Below, one piece after another: positions 5,972 through 12,025 of a stretch of 12,025 bases of DNA. The position numbers and the translations under genes were made by a program. Under the pieces are notes generated by a model. That model saw only the letters and a program-made list of their open reading frames with translations. It ran no database searches and was not told where the DNA came from. Position 1 is the first letter of the stretch; every line of letters starts with the position of its first letter. The DNA lies in contig JBCDMA010000103.1 in NCBI GenBank assembly GCA_038744645.1, positions 1 through 12,025 of the forward strand. Direction: 5' to 3'. This DNA comes from Glaciecola sp038744645 (GTDB taxonomy: Bacteria > Pseudomonadota > Gammaproteobacteria > Enterobacterales > Alteromonadaceae).

Positions 5972-6006
5972 TGCGTGCCCTTTATGATAGTTTAAAAAAT
6001 TTAACA

Positions 6007-7263
6007 ATGCCGTTCGTCACAATTGGGATCAATCACAACACAGCACCGGTGTCTTTGCGAGAAAAAGTCGCTTTTACGCCTGACAAGCTGATGCAGGCAT
6101 TGAATCATTTTGCTAAAAATGACCAAGACGACGAAGTTGTTATTTTATCCACTTGTAATCGCACAGAAATTTATCTTTCAAGCGAGACAATACAGAGTAA
6201 AAAAGTCGTAGATTGGTTATCTGTTTTCCATGAATTAGGTAACGCCAATGAACTCAGCAATTATCTATACGAGCACCAGCATGATGGCAGTGTAATTCAC
6301 CTTATGCGGGTCGCATCTGGACTCGATTCATTAGTGTTAGGTGAGCCGCAAATTCTGGGGCAAGTCAAGCAGGCATTCAGTGAGGCCAAGCGCGCAGGCA
6401 CGGTGGGCCCAATGTTCGAAAGGCTCTTTCAATCAACGTTTGCGGTGGCGAAACAAGTGCGAACGGACACTGATATTGGTGCGAGCGCTGTTTCGGTGGC
6501 ATTTGCAGCCGTGCAATTGAGTAAACAGATTTTTGGCAAACTATCGAAGTGTCATTGTTTGTTGGTGGGCGCAGGCGAGACTATCGAGCTTGTAGGACAG
6601 CATCTGTCTGAGAGTAACATTGCTTCAATTACGGTTGCTAATAGAACATTAGAAAATGCTGAGCGAGTGGCGACAAAATATGGTGGTGAAGCGATTTCAA
6701 TCACTCAGGTACCATCACATTTGAGTGATTCAGACATTGTCATTAGTTCCACAGCGAGTGCACTGCCTATCATAGGTGCTGGCATGGTAAATACGGCACT
6801 TAAGCGTCGAAAGCAAAAACCCATGTTGTTAATTGATCTTGCAGTGCCTCGAGATATTGAGACTGAAGTAGATGAATTGGATGAGGCTTATTTATATAGC
6901 GTCGATGATCTTCAGGATATTGTCGCCTCAAATATAGCCAATAGAGAGCAAGCCGCTGATCAAGCCAACGGTATCATTGCCGCTAAGAGTGAAGAGTTTA
7001 TTCAACGGTTACAGCAAGAACAGCACGTTGATTTAATCAAGACCTACCGTACGGAAGCGCAAGCGAACGCCGATGAATTATTGAAAAAAACGCTATTGAG
7101 CCTGCAGCAAGGTGGTGAACCCGAAGCATTGCTCAATGAGTTCAATAACAAATTGACCAAACAACTAATGCACGGACCAACGAAAGCACTACAAGAGGCT
7201 ATCCGAAGGGGCGACCAAGAAATCATGTCTGTGCTAAAATCCACGTTGTTATCCAATAAATAG
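6007..7263 (+). CDS. hemA: Glutamyl-tRNA reductase
   Basis: GluTR reduces glutamyl-tRNA(Glu) with NADPH to glutamate-1-semialdehyde, the first committed step of C5-pathway haem synthesis. From ATG 6007 the protein is 418 residues, equal to E. coli HemA, beginning MPFVTIGINHNTAPVSLREK. The ATG at 5971 would add 12 residues not in the family. The catalytic Cys50 lies in LSTCNRTEIY, and His98 in the SVIHLM segment corresponds to the active-site His. GLDSLVLGEPQILGQVKQ (105-122) is the family signature, LLVGAGETIEL (185-195) starts the NADPH-binding domain, and the helical C-terminus forms the dimer. The N-terminal region carries the haem-regulated proteolysis signal in enteric bacteria. No clear Shine-Dalgarno precedes the ATG. 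It heads hemA-prfA-prmC. Confidence 0.97.
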   Translation: MPFVTIGINHNTAPVSLREKVAFTPDKLMQALNHFAKNDQDDEVVILSTCNRTEIYLSSETIQSKKVVDWLSVFHELGNANELSNYLYEHQHDGSVIHLMRVASGLDSLVLGEPQILGQVKQAFSEAKRAGTVGPMFERLFQSTFAVAKQVRTDTDIGASAVSVAFAAVQLSKQIFGKLSKCHCLLVGAGETIELVGQHLSESNIASITVANRTLENAERVATKYGGEAISITQVPSHLSDSDIVISSTASALPIIGAGMVNTALKRRKQKPMLLIDLAVPRDIETEVDELDEAYLYSVDDLQDIVASNIANREQAADQANGIIAAKSEEFIQRLQQEQHVDLIKTYRTEAQANADELLKKTLLSLQQGGEPEALLNEFNNKLTKQLMHGPTKALQEAIRRGDQEIMSVLKSTLLSNK

Positions 7264-7276
7264 CGGAACATAAATC

Positions 7277-7323
7277 GCAGTGATTAAACTGCAGATGTAA
7301 TAAATTACGCTGGTAACACAGCG
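7277..7323. repeat. Three consecutive inverted repeats between hemA and prfA
   Basis: The 97-nt hemA-prfA gap contains GCAGT-gattaa-ACTGC (7277-7292), GTAAT-aa-ATTAC (7297-7308) and CGCTG-gtaaca-CAGCG (7308-7323). All arms are perfect 5-bp matches. No T-run follows, so they do not look like an intrinsic terminator. They could be RNA-processing, attenuation or protein-binding sites. Confidence 0.45.
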
Positions 7324-7360
7324 AAACCTATATAAAAACACGGCAGAATAAACAAAAAAT

Positions 7361-8446
7361 ATGAAAGACTCCGTAATGCGTAAATTAGAATCGTTAGTTG
7401 AACGATTTGATGAAGTTCAAGCATTGCTTGGTGATCCTGACGTCATTGGTAACCAAGACAAGTTCAGAGCATTATCTAAGGAATTTGCTCAACTTGAAGA
7501 AGTTGTCAAAAAGTTCAATGCGTTTTTGCAGGCACAAGACGACTTGGCATCGGCGAATGAAATGTTGCATGACGATGATCCAGAAATGAAAGAAATGGCG
7601 CAAGAAGAAATCAAAGCTGCTAAATCCAGTCTAGAGTCACTTCAACATAAGCTGCAAATCCTGCTTTTGCCTAAAGATCCCAATGATGACAACAGTTGCT
7701 TTTTAGAAATAAGAGCAGGTGCGGGCGGTGATGAAGCCGCTATCTTTGCAGGCGACCTTTTTCGTATGTATCATCGCTTCGCCGAAAGCAAAGGGTGGCG
7801 ATTAGAAGTCATGAGCGGCAATGATGGTGAACATGGTGGATATAAAGAAATCATTGCGAACGTTTCGGGTGACGGTGCATATGGCGTTTTGAAATTTGAG
7901 TCAGGAGGACATAGGGTCCAGCGTGTCCCTGAGACGGAATCGCAAGGGCGTATTCATACCTCAGCATGCACTGTCGCCGTGCTGCCTGAAATTCCAGAAT
8001 CCGAAGCAATTGAAATCAACACGGCTGATTTGCGCGTTGATACATTTCGTGCTTCGGGCGCAGGAGGTCAGCATGTCAATAAGACTGATTCCGCGATTCG
8101 CTTGACTCATATCCCATCAGGTCTTGTTGTCGAATGTCAGGACGAACGAAGTCAACATAAAAATAGAGCAAAGGCGATGTCAGTGCTCCAGGCAAGGCTC
8201 AACCAAATGGAGCAAGACAAGCGCGATCAAGAAGAAGCAAGCACGAGAAAAAGCTTGGTCGGCAGCGGCGATCGTTCTGAGCGGATCAGAACGTACAATT
8301 TTCCTCAAGGCAGAGTAACCGATCACCGGATAAATTTAACATTATATAAACTTGATGATGTGATGGAAGGGGACTTGGGATCACTGTCAGATCCTATTCG
8401 GCAAGAGCATCAGGCCGACATGCTGGCGTCTCTCGCGGGTGAATAA
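7361..8446 (+). CDS. prfA: Peptide chain release factor 1
   Basis: RF1 reads UAA and UAG stop codons and triggers peptide release. The protein has 361 residues (E. coli 360) and begins MKDSVMRKLESLVERFDEVQALLGD, aligning with E. coli RF1 from residue 1. Domain 1 is helical (1 to about 105). The codon-recognising tripeptide is PET at 190-192 in RVPETESQGRIHTS (PAT in E. coli; the middle position varies in the family). The catalytic GGQ is at 235-237 in ASGAGGQHVNKTDSA, and its Gln is the PrmC substrate. The ATG has only weak ribosome-binding sequence (AT-rich AAACAAAAAAT). Its last 8 bases overlap the GTG start of prmC, tying modifier and substrate together. Confidence 0.98.
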   Translation: MKDSVMRKLESLVERFDEVQALLGDPDVIGNQDKFRALSKEFAQLEEVVKKFNAFLQAQDDLASANEMLHDDDPEMKEMAQEEIKAAKSSLESLQHKLQILLLPKDPNDDNSCFLEIRAGAGGDEAAIFAGDLFRMYHRFAESKGWRLEVMSGNDGEHGGYKEIIANVSGDGAYGVLKFESGGHRVQRVPETESQGRIHTSACTVAVLPEIPESEAIEINTADLRVDTFRASGAGGQHVNKTDSAIRLTHIPSGLVVECQDERSQHKNRAKAMSVLQARLNQMEQDKRDQEEASTRKSLVGSGDRSERIRTYNFPQGRVTDHRINLTLYKLDDVMEGDLGSLSDPIRQEHQADMLASLAGE

Positions 8447-9323
8447 CGCCAAAACTCAATACGTGGAGCCTTCATCAAATAGTATCGGCCATGCCATCGA
8501 AACCGCGACAAAGGTGTTCAATGACGCCAAAATAGACAATCCGGCGTTCGAGGCAAAACTATTAATGCAGCATTGCATTGATGAAAGCCTCGCTTTTCTA
8601 ATAAGCCATAGCGCAGACGCTTTGTCATCTGCACAGCACGAGCAGTTTTTTCAATGGGTCAATCGTCGTTATAACGGCGAACCTATCGCTTACATTGTTG
8701 GCGAAACGGGGTTTTGGGATCTCAATCTGTATTGTAATAGCAGTACGCTGATTCCACGCAGTGACACGGAAATTCTGGTTGAATGGGCGCTGTCATTGCC
8801 CTTGCCCAACGATGCCAGTGTATTGGATTTGGGTACTGGTACAGGTGCGATTGCATTGTCACTAGCAAGTCAACATCCAGGCTGGATGGTGACGGGCGTT
8901 GATGTGGTAATGGATGCTGTTGTACTTGCTAAGCGCAATGCCGAGAGAAACCAATTGGACGCTACTTTCTTACAAAGCGATTGGTTTGCATCACTGCAGC
9001 ACCAAAAATTTGATCTCATTGTGAGTAATCCTCCCTATGTAGAAGAAAATAGTCCCTATTTGCATAAGGGCGATCTTAGATACGAACCACAAACAGCATT
9101 GGTATCTGGTCAATGTGGTTTGGCCGATATTAGGACTATCATTGACAATGCAAAAGACTATTTAACCAATAACGGTTGGCTATTGATTGAGCACGGTCAC
9201 AAACAGGCATTGATGGTCCAATCCGAGTTGAAGCAAAAACAGTATATTCAAATAGAGACCAGAAAAGATTTGAACTCGTTGGATCGCGTGACTGGCGGTT
9301 GTAATAGCTTTTTCCGACGTTAA
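8439..9323 (+). CDS. prmC: Release factor glutamine N5-methyltransferase
   Basis: PrmC uses SAM to methylate the Gln side chain of the GGQ motif in RF1 and RF2, raising release efficiency. The product is 294 residues. The N-terminal helical substrate-binding domain covers about 15-100. The Rossmann methyltransferase core has motif I LDLGTGTGAIAL at 129-140, the acidic Asp155 in TGVDVV, and the catalytic NPPY at 197-200 in IVSNPPYVEEN. The start is GTG at 8439, overlapping the prfA stop (GTGAATAA), which suggests coupled translation. The first 14 residues are unlike the E. coli start, so a slightly later start, such as GTG at 8463, cannot be excluded. Confidence 0.95.
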   Translation: MNNAKTQYVEPSSNSIGHAIETATKVFNDAKIDNPAFEAKLLMQHCIDESLAFLISHSADALSSAQHEQFFQWVNRRYNGEPIAYIVGETGFWDLNLYCNSSTLIPRSDTEILVEWALSLPLPNDASVLDLGTGTGAIALSLASQHPGWMVTGVDVVMDAVVLAKRNAERNQLDATFLQSDWFASLQHQKFDLIVSNPPYVEENSPYLHKGDLRYEPQTALVSGQCGLADIRTIIDNAKDYLTNNGWLLIEHGHKQALMVQSELKQKQYIQIETRKDLNSLDRVTGGCNSFFRR

Positions 9324-9338
9324 CTCTTTTCCTATAAT
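9310..9338 (+). promoter_or_regulatory. Candidate promoter for sirB2-kdsA
   Basis: A consensus -10 TATAAT (9333-9338) lies in the 43-nt gap after prmC. A weak -35 TTTTCC (9310-9315) lies 17 nt upstream, inside the prmC end. It would let sirB2 and kdsA be expressed apart from hemA-prfA-prmC. Confidence 0.4.
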
Positions 9339-9366
9339 CAATAATAAAAACACCAAGGGAACATCT

Positions 9367-9732
9367 ATGTATATGGCATTAAAGCACCTTCATTTAACGG
9401 CTGTTTCATTTTCATTCGTTGTTTTTCTGATCGCCTTTGCCGCTGCAATCCTACAATCACCATTGGCCGAAAAGAAGTGGCTAAAAATATTGCCTCACGT
9501 GCTATACACCGTTATTTTGATTACTGCGATTTCCCTTTGGTTAAGCGTAAATGCTTATGCGTTTGATTGGCTGGCTTCCAAGCTATTGGGTTTTATCTTG
9601 TACGTGCTCTCCATCAGTTATGCAATAAAATGGGCGAAAAACAACAGAATGCGCTACATCGGTCTGGCAAGCGCTTTTGCCTGGTTGTTATTAACAGCGA
9701 GCATTGCATTTTCAAAAAACGCATTATTCTAA
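9367..9732 (+). CDS. sirB2: SirB2 family inner-membrane protein
   Basis: The 121-residue product is strongly hydrophobic with four likely membrane helices at about 9-29, 41-61, 68-90 and 95-115. The N-terminal KHLHLTAVSFSF and the KILPH segment at 40-44, together with position after prmC, match the SirB2 family (E. coli ychQ). The family's biochemical role is unknown; the name comes from a reported invasion-gene regulation effect in Salmonella. In family members I recall, the PH is followed by a DT pair two residues on, whereas here the sequence is PHVLYT, with Tyr in place of Asp. AAGGGA lies 6 nt before the ATG, a good ribosome-binding site. The sirB1 gene that follows in E. coli is absent. 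Confidence 0.85.
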   Translation: MYMALKHLHLTAVSFSFVVFLIAFAAAILQSPLAEKKWLKILPHVLYTVILITAISLWLSVNAYAFDWLASKLLGFILYVLSISYAIKWAKNNRMRYIGLASAFAWLLLTASIAFSKNALF

Positions 9733-9801
9733 AACGACTACGATTTGTGGCGATGAGTAAATCATTTGCCTTGATTAATTTACTAAGGAATAGACAATCC
9801 C

Positions 9802-10647
9802 GTGGACACAATAACCTCAGTCAATGTGCAATCAATATCAGTTGCAAATCAAACACCTTTCGTCCTCTTTGGGGGAATGAATGTTTTAGAGTCGCGTGAC
9901 CTAGCAATGACAATAGCAGAAACCTTCAAAAAGGTTACCGAATCGTTGAGTATTCCTTATGTGTTTAAAGCGTCGTTTGATAAGGCAAATCGCTCGAGTA
10001 TGCACTCCTACCGAGGCCCTGGTATGGAAGAGGGGTTGCGGATATTCGAAGAAATTAAAACCACGTTTGACGTTCCGTGTATTACGGATGTGCATGAACC
10101 TTATCAAGCACAACCCGTAGCCGAGGTGGTGAATGTTATTCAATTACCCGCGTTTCTTGCCAGACAGACCGACCTTGTGGTCGCAATGGCAAAGACGAAT
10201 GCGGTTATTAATATCAAAAAGCCTCAGTTTTTGGCTGCGCATGAAATGCGACACATCATCAACAAGTTTGCCGAAGCTGGGAATGAAAACATTATGTTGT
10301 GTGAACGCGGCAGTTGTTTTGGCTACAACAACTTGATTGTAGACATGCTGGGCATGGATGAAATGAAGGCGTTTGCTCCCGTTATCTTTGATGCCACGCA
10401 TGCGTTACAAAAACCTGGCGGCAGAAGTGATTCAGCCGATGGCCGCCGGCACCAAGCGGCAGAGCTTGCGCGCAGTGGCATGGCGTTGGGTATTGCAGGC
10501 CTGTTTATTGAATCACATCCTGATCCGGACGCTGCAAAGTGTGATGGGCCATGCGCACTTCCGCTTCATCAGCTCGATCCTTATCTCAAGCAAATGAAAG
10601 CAATAGACGATTTAGTAAAATCCTTTGATCCGCTCGAGATAAAATAA
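9802..10647 (+). CDS. kdsA: 3-deoxy-D-manno-octulosonate 8-phosphate synthase
   Basis: KdsA condenses PEP with arabinose 5-phosphate to Kdo-8-phosphate, the first step of Kdo synthesis for the LPS inner core. The 281-residue protein aligns along its length with E. coli KdsA (284). FVLFGGMNVLESRDLAM at 20-36 has Asn27 where metal-dependent enzymes carry Cys, so this is the metal-independent class. Also visible are FKASFDKANRSS, ITDVHEP, QLPAFLARQTDLV, KKPQF, DGRRHQAAELARSGMA and ESHPDPDAAKCDGP. The start is GTG at 9802, with AAGGA (9785-9789) 12 nt upstream, a long spacing. This start matches the E. coli N-terminus to within a residue. It is last on the plus strand, ending 6 bp from the convergent purB stop. 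Confidence 0.96.
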   Translation: MDTITSVNVQSISVANQTPFVLFGGMNVLESRDLAMTIAETFKKVTESLSIPYVFKASFDKANRSSMHSYRGPGMEEGLRIFEEIKTTFDVPCITDVHEPYQAQPVAEVVNVIQLPAFLARQTDLVVAMAKTNAVINIKKPQFLAAHEMRHIINKFAEAGNENIMLCERGSCFGYNNLIVDMLGMDEMKAFAPVIFDATHALQKPGGRSDSADGRRHQAAELARSGMALGIAGLFIESHPDPDAAKCDGPCALPLHQLDPYLKQMKAIDDLVKSFDPLEIK

Positions 10648-10653
10648 GACGTA

Positions 10654-12025
10654 CTATCTGTGATCTTCTAGCTCATCCACTAGACGTTGCGCGTCGCCAA
10701 TATATTTTGCGGGCGTTAATGCTTTTAAATCGGACTTTGCTTGTTCTGGAATATCAAGGGTGTCAATAAAATCGGCTATGATTTGTGCATCAACCTGTTT
10801 GCCGCGCGTGAGCTCCTTCAGTTTCTCATAAGGTTTTTCAACGCCGTATCTTCGCATCACGGTTTGAATAGGCTCAGCCAGTAACGCCCAATTTTCGTTG
10901 AGTTCATCGAGAAGGCTTTGCTTATTGACTTCCAATTTATTCATACCTTTAAGGGTGGATTGATAAGCCACAAGCGCGTACCCCAGACCAACACCTAGGT
11001 TTCGCAATACGGTCGAATCTGTCAGGTCGCGCTGCCATCGACTGATAGGAAGCTTACTGCTCAAGTGCTGCAGTATCGCATTTGAAATCCCTAAGTTGCC
11101 CTCGGAGTTTTCGAAATCAATGGGATTGACTTTGTGGGGCATGGTAGAAGAACCGATTTCGCCTGCCACTGTTTTTTGTTTGAAATGTCCAAGTGCGATG
11201 TAACCCCAGATGTCTCGGTCAAAGTCAATTAAGATGGTGTTAAATCGCGCAATAGCATCAAACAGCTCTGCAATGTAGTCGTGCGGCTCTATTTGAGTTG
11301 TATAAGGGTTAGGCGTAACGCCTAAGGAATTGACAAAAGACTGAGAAAACGCATGCCAGTCGATATCAGGATATGCGCTTAGGTGTGCGTTGTAATTACC
11401 AACAGCGCCATTTATCTTACCCAAGTATTCAATGTTTTCGATTTGCGTTAACTGCCGCTTAAGACGAACCACAACATTCGCCAGTTCTTTCCCCATTGTA
11501 CTGGGTGAGGCCGGTTGCCCGTGCGTGCGGGACATCATAGGTAAGTCCCTGTGGCTTGCCGCCATCTCTGCCAGTTTCGAAACTACGTCAGAACACACAG
11601 GCAACAGAGTGTTTTCAACGCCATGCTTTAACATAAGTGCGTGCGATAGATTATTGATGTCCTCGGACGTGCATGCGAAATGAATAAACTCAGATACTTG
11701 CGCTAAACCAGGTATTGTGTCGGCTTTTTCCTTTAAGAAGTATTCAACCGCCTTCACATCGTGATTGGTTGTTCTTTCAATATCTTTTATACGTTGCGCT
11801 GATGCTTCATCAAAATTGGCAATCAGTTCTTCAAACGCTGCATTGGCTTGTTCGCTAAAGGGTGGGACTTCCTCAATTTCGGCTTGAAGTGATAGCGCTT
11901 GTAGCCATCGGATTTCAACGATGACTCGGTTCTTGATAAGGCCGAACTCGCTAAAGTGTTGTCTGAGTTCCACGGTTTTATTGGCGTAACGGCCATCGAT
12001 TGGCGATAGCGCAGTTAAACTACTA
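10654..12025 (-). CDS. purB: Adenylosuccinate lyase (5' end cut by window edge)
   Basis: PurB catalyses two fumarate eliminations: SAICAR to AICAR in purine synthesis and adenylosuccinate to AMP. The frame stays open upstream of the GTG at 11973 to the right edge and encodes SSLTALSPIDGRYANKT, which matches the E. coli N-terminus after its first three residues. The gene is therefore complete except for about three codons, and the GTG is an internal Val. The 456 residues seen include TIERTTNHDVKAVEYF-like helix residues, the general-acid/base His in SRTHGQPA, and the family signature loop GSSTMPHKVNPIDFENSEGN containing the catalytic Ser. It ends LVDELEDHR. It faces kdsA tail to tail. Its promoter is outside the window. 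Confidence 0.97.
   Translation of the reverse strand, partial: SSLTALSPIDGRYANKTVELRQHFSEFGLIKNRVIVEIRWLQALSLQAEIEEVPPFSEQANAAFEELIANFDEASAQRIKDIERTTNHDVKAVEYFLKEKADTIPGLAQVSEFIHFACTSEDINNLSHALMLKHGVENTLLPVCSDVVSKLAEMAASHRDLPMMSRTHGQPASPSTMGKELANVVVRLKRQLTQIENIEYLGKINGAVGNYNAHLSAYPDIDWHAFSQSFVNSLGVTPNPYTTQIEPHDYIAELFDAIARFNTILIDFDRDIWGYIALGHFKQKTVAGEIGSSTMPHKVNPIDFENSEGNLGISNAILQHLSSKLPISRWQRDLTDSTVLRNLGVGLGYALVAYQSTLKGMNKLEVNKQSLLDELNENWALLAEPIQTVMRRYGVEKPYEKLKELTRGKQVDAQIIADFIDTLDIPEQAKSDLKALTPAKYIGDAQRLVDELEDHR

Noticed and set aside
5971..6006. Upstream hemA ATG at 5971
   Set aside because: It adds 12 residues absent from the family and overlaps the candidate -10 element; the ATG at 6007 gives 418 residues as in E. 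coli.
6145..6153. DnaA-box-like TTATCCACT
   Set aside because: It is a single copy that encodes the conserved Leu-Ser-Thr before the catalytic Cys of HemA, with no neighbouring boxes or AT-rich unwinding region.
1..12025. Search for a novel defence, mobile or secretion system
   Set aside because: All twelve coding genes but one are recognisable housekeeping genes in ancestral order. No integrase, transposase, repeat array, toxin or unusual multi-gene cassette is present.

Overview
The window is a compact, housekeeping stretch of a gammaproteobacterial chromosome. Gene content, gene order and close protein similarity to Escherichia coli (recalled, not searched) point to a marine Alteromonadales-type bacterium such as the Alteromonas/Glaciecola/Paraglaciecola group; that placement is an inference. 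Moderate GC, encoded CCA on every tRNA, a long CTC-type L25 and two Lol-type lipoproteins all fit. I see no mobile element, CRISPR array, phage gene, toxin-antitoxin pair or defence cassette, and no gene-free stretch over 300 bases (the longest are about 140 to 165 bases).

Layout. Positions 11-371 (minus strand) hold a tRNA operon read Met(CAU)-Leu(UAG)-Gln(UUG)-Gln(UUG), the same order as the start of the E. coli metT operon, driven by a good sigma-70 promoter at 392-420. Positions 514-2856 (minus) hold rplY-pth-ychF, a translation-linked operon with its own extended -10 promoter and a structured leader. Positions 3022-3384 hold a small lipoprotein gene of unknown function. Positions 3413-5893 hold lolB-ispE-prs, also on the minus strand. 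A short divergent region at 5894-6006 separates this from the plus-strand genes hemA-prfA-prmC-sirB2-kdsA (6007-10647). kdsA meets purB tail to tail; purB (minus) runs off the right edge with about three N-terminal residues missing.

How the genes work together. Several act on protein synthesis: L25 binds 5S rRNA, Pth recycles peptidyl-tRNA, YchF is a ribosome-associated ATPase, RF1 terminates translation, PrmC methylates RF1, and four tRNAs are supplied. HemA draws glutamyl-tRNA out of translation into haem synthesis. Prs supplies PRPP for nucleotides and PurB works in purine synthesis. IspE serves isoprenoid synthesis, while LolB and KdsA build the outer membrane (lipoprotein insertion and Kdo for LPS).

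I did not find a new biological system here. The points most worth a second look are small: a Pth whose conserved glycine/histidine loop is altered, a hairpin that buries the pth ribosome-binding site at the rplY stop codon, a structured rplY leader with a possible upstream ORF, a run of three inverted repeats between hemA and prfA, and an uncharacterised lipoprotein inserted next to prs. Start codons were corrected for rplY, prs, ispE, hemA and purB.
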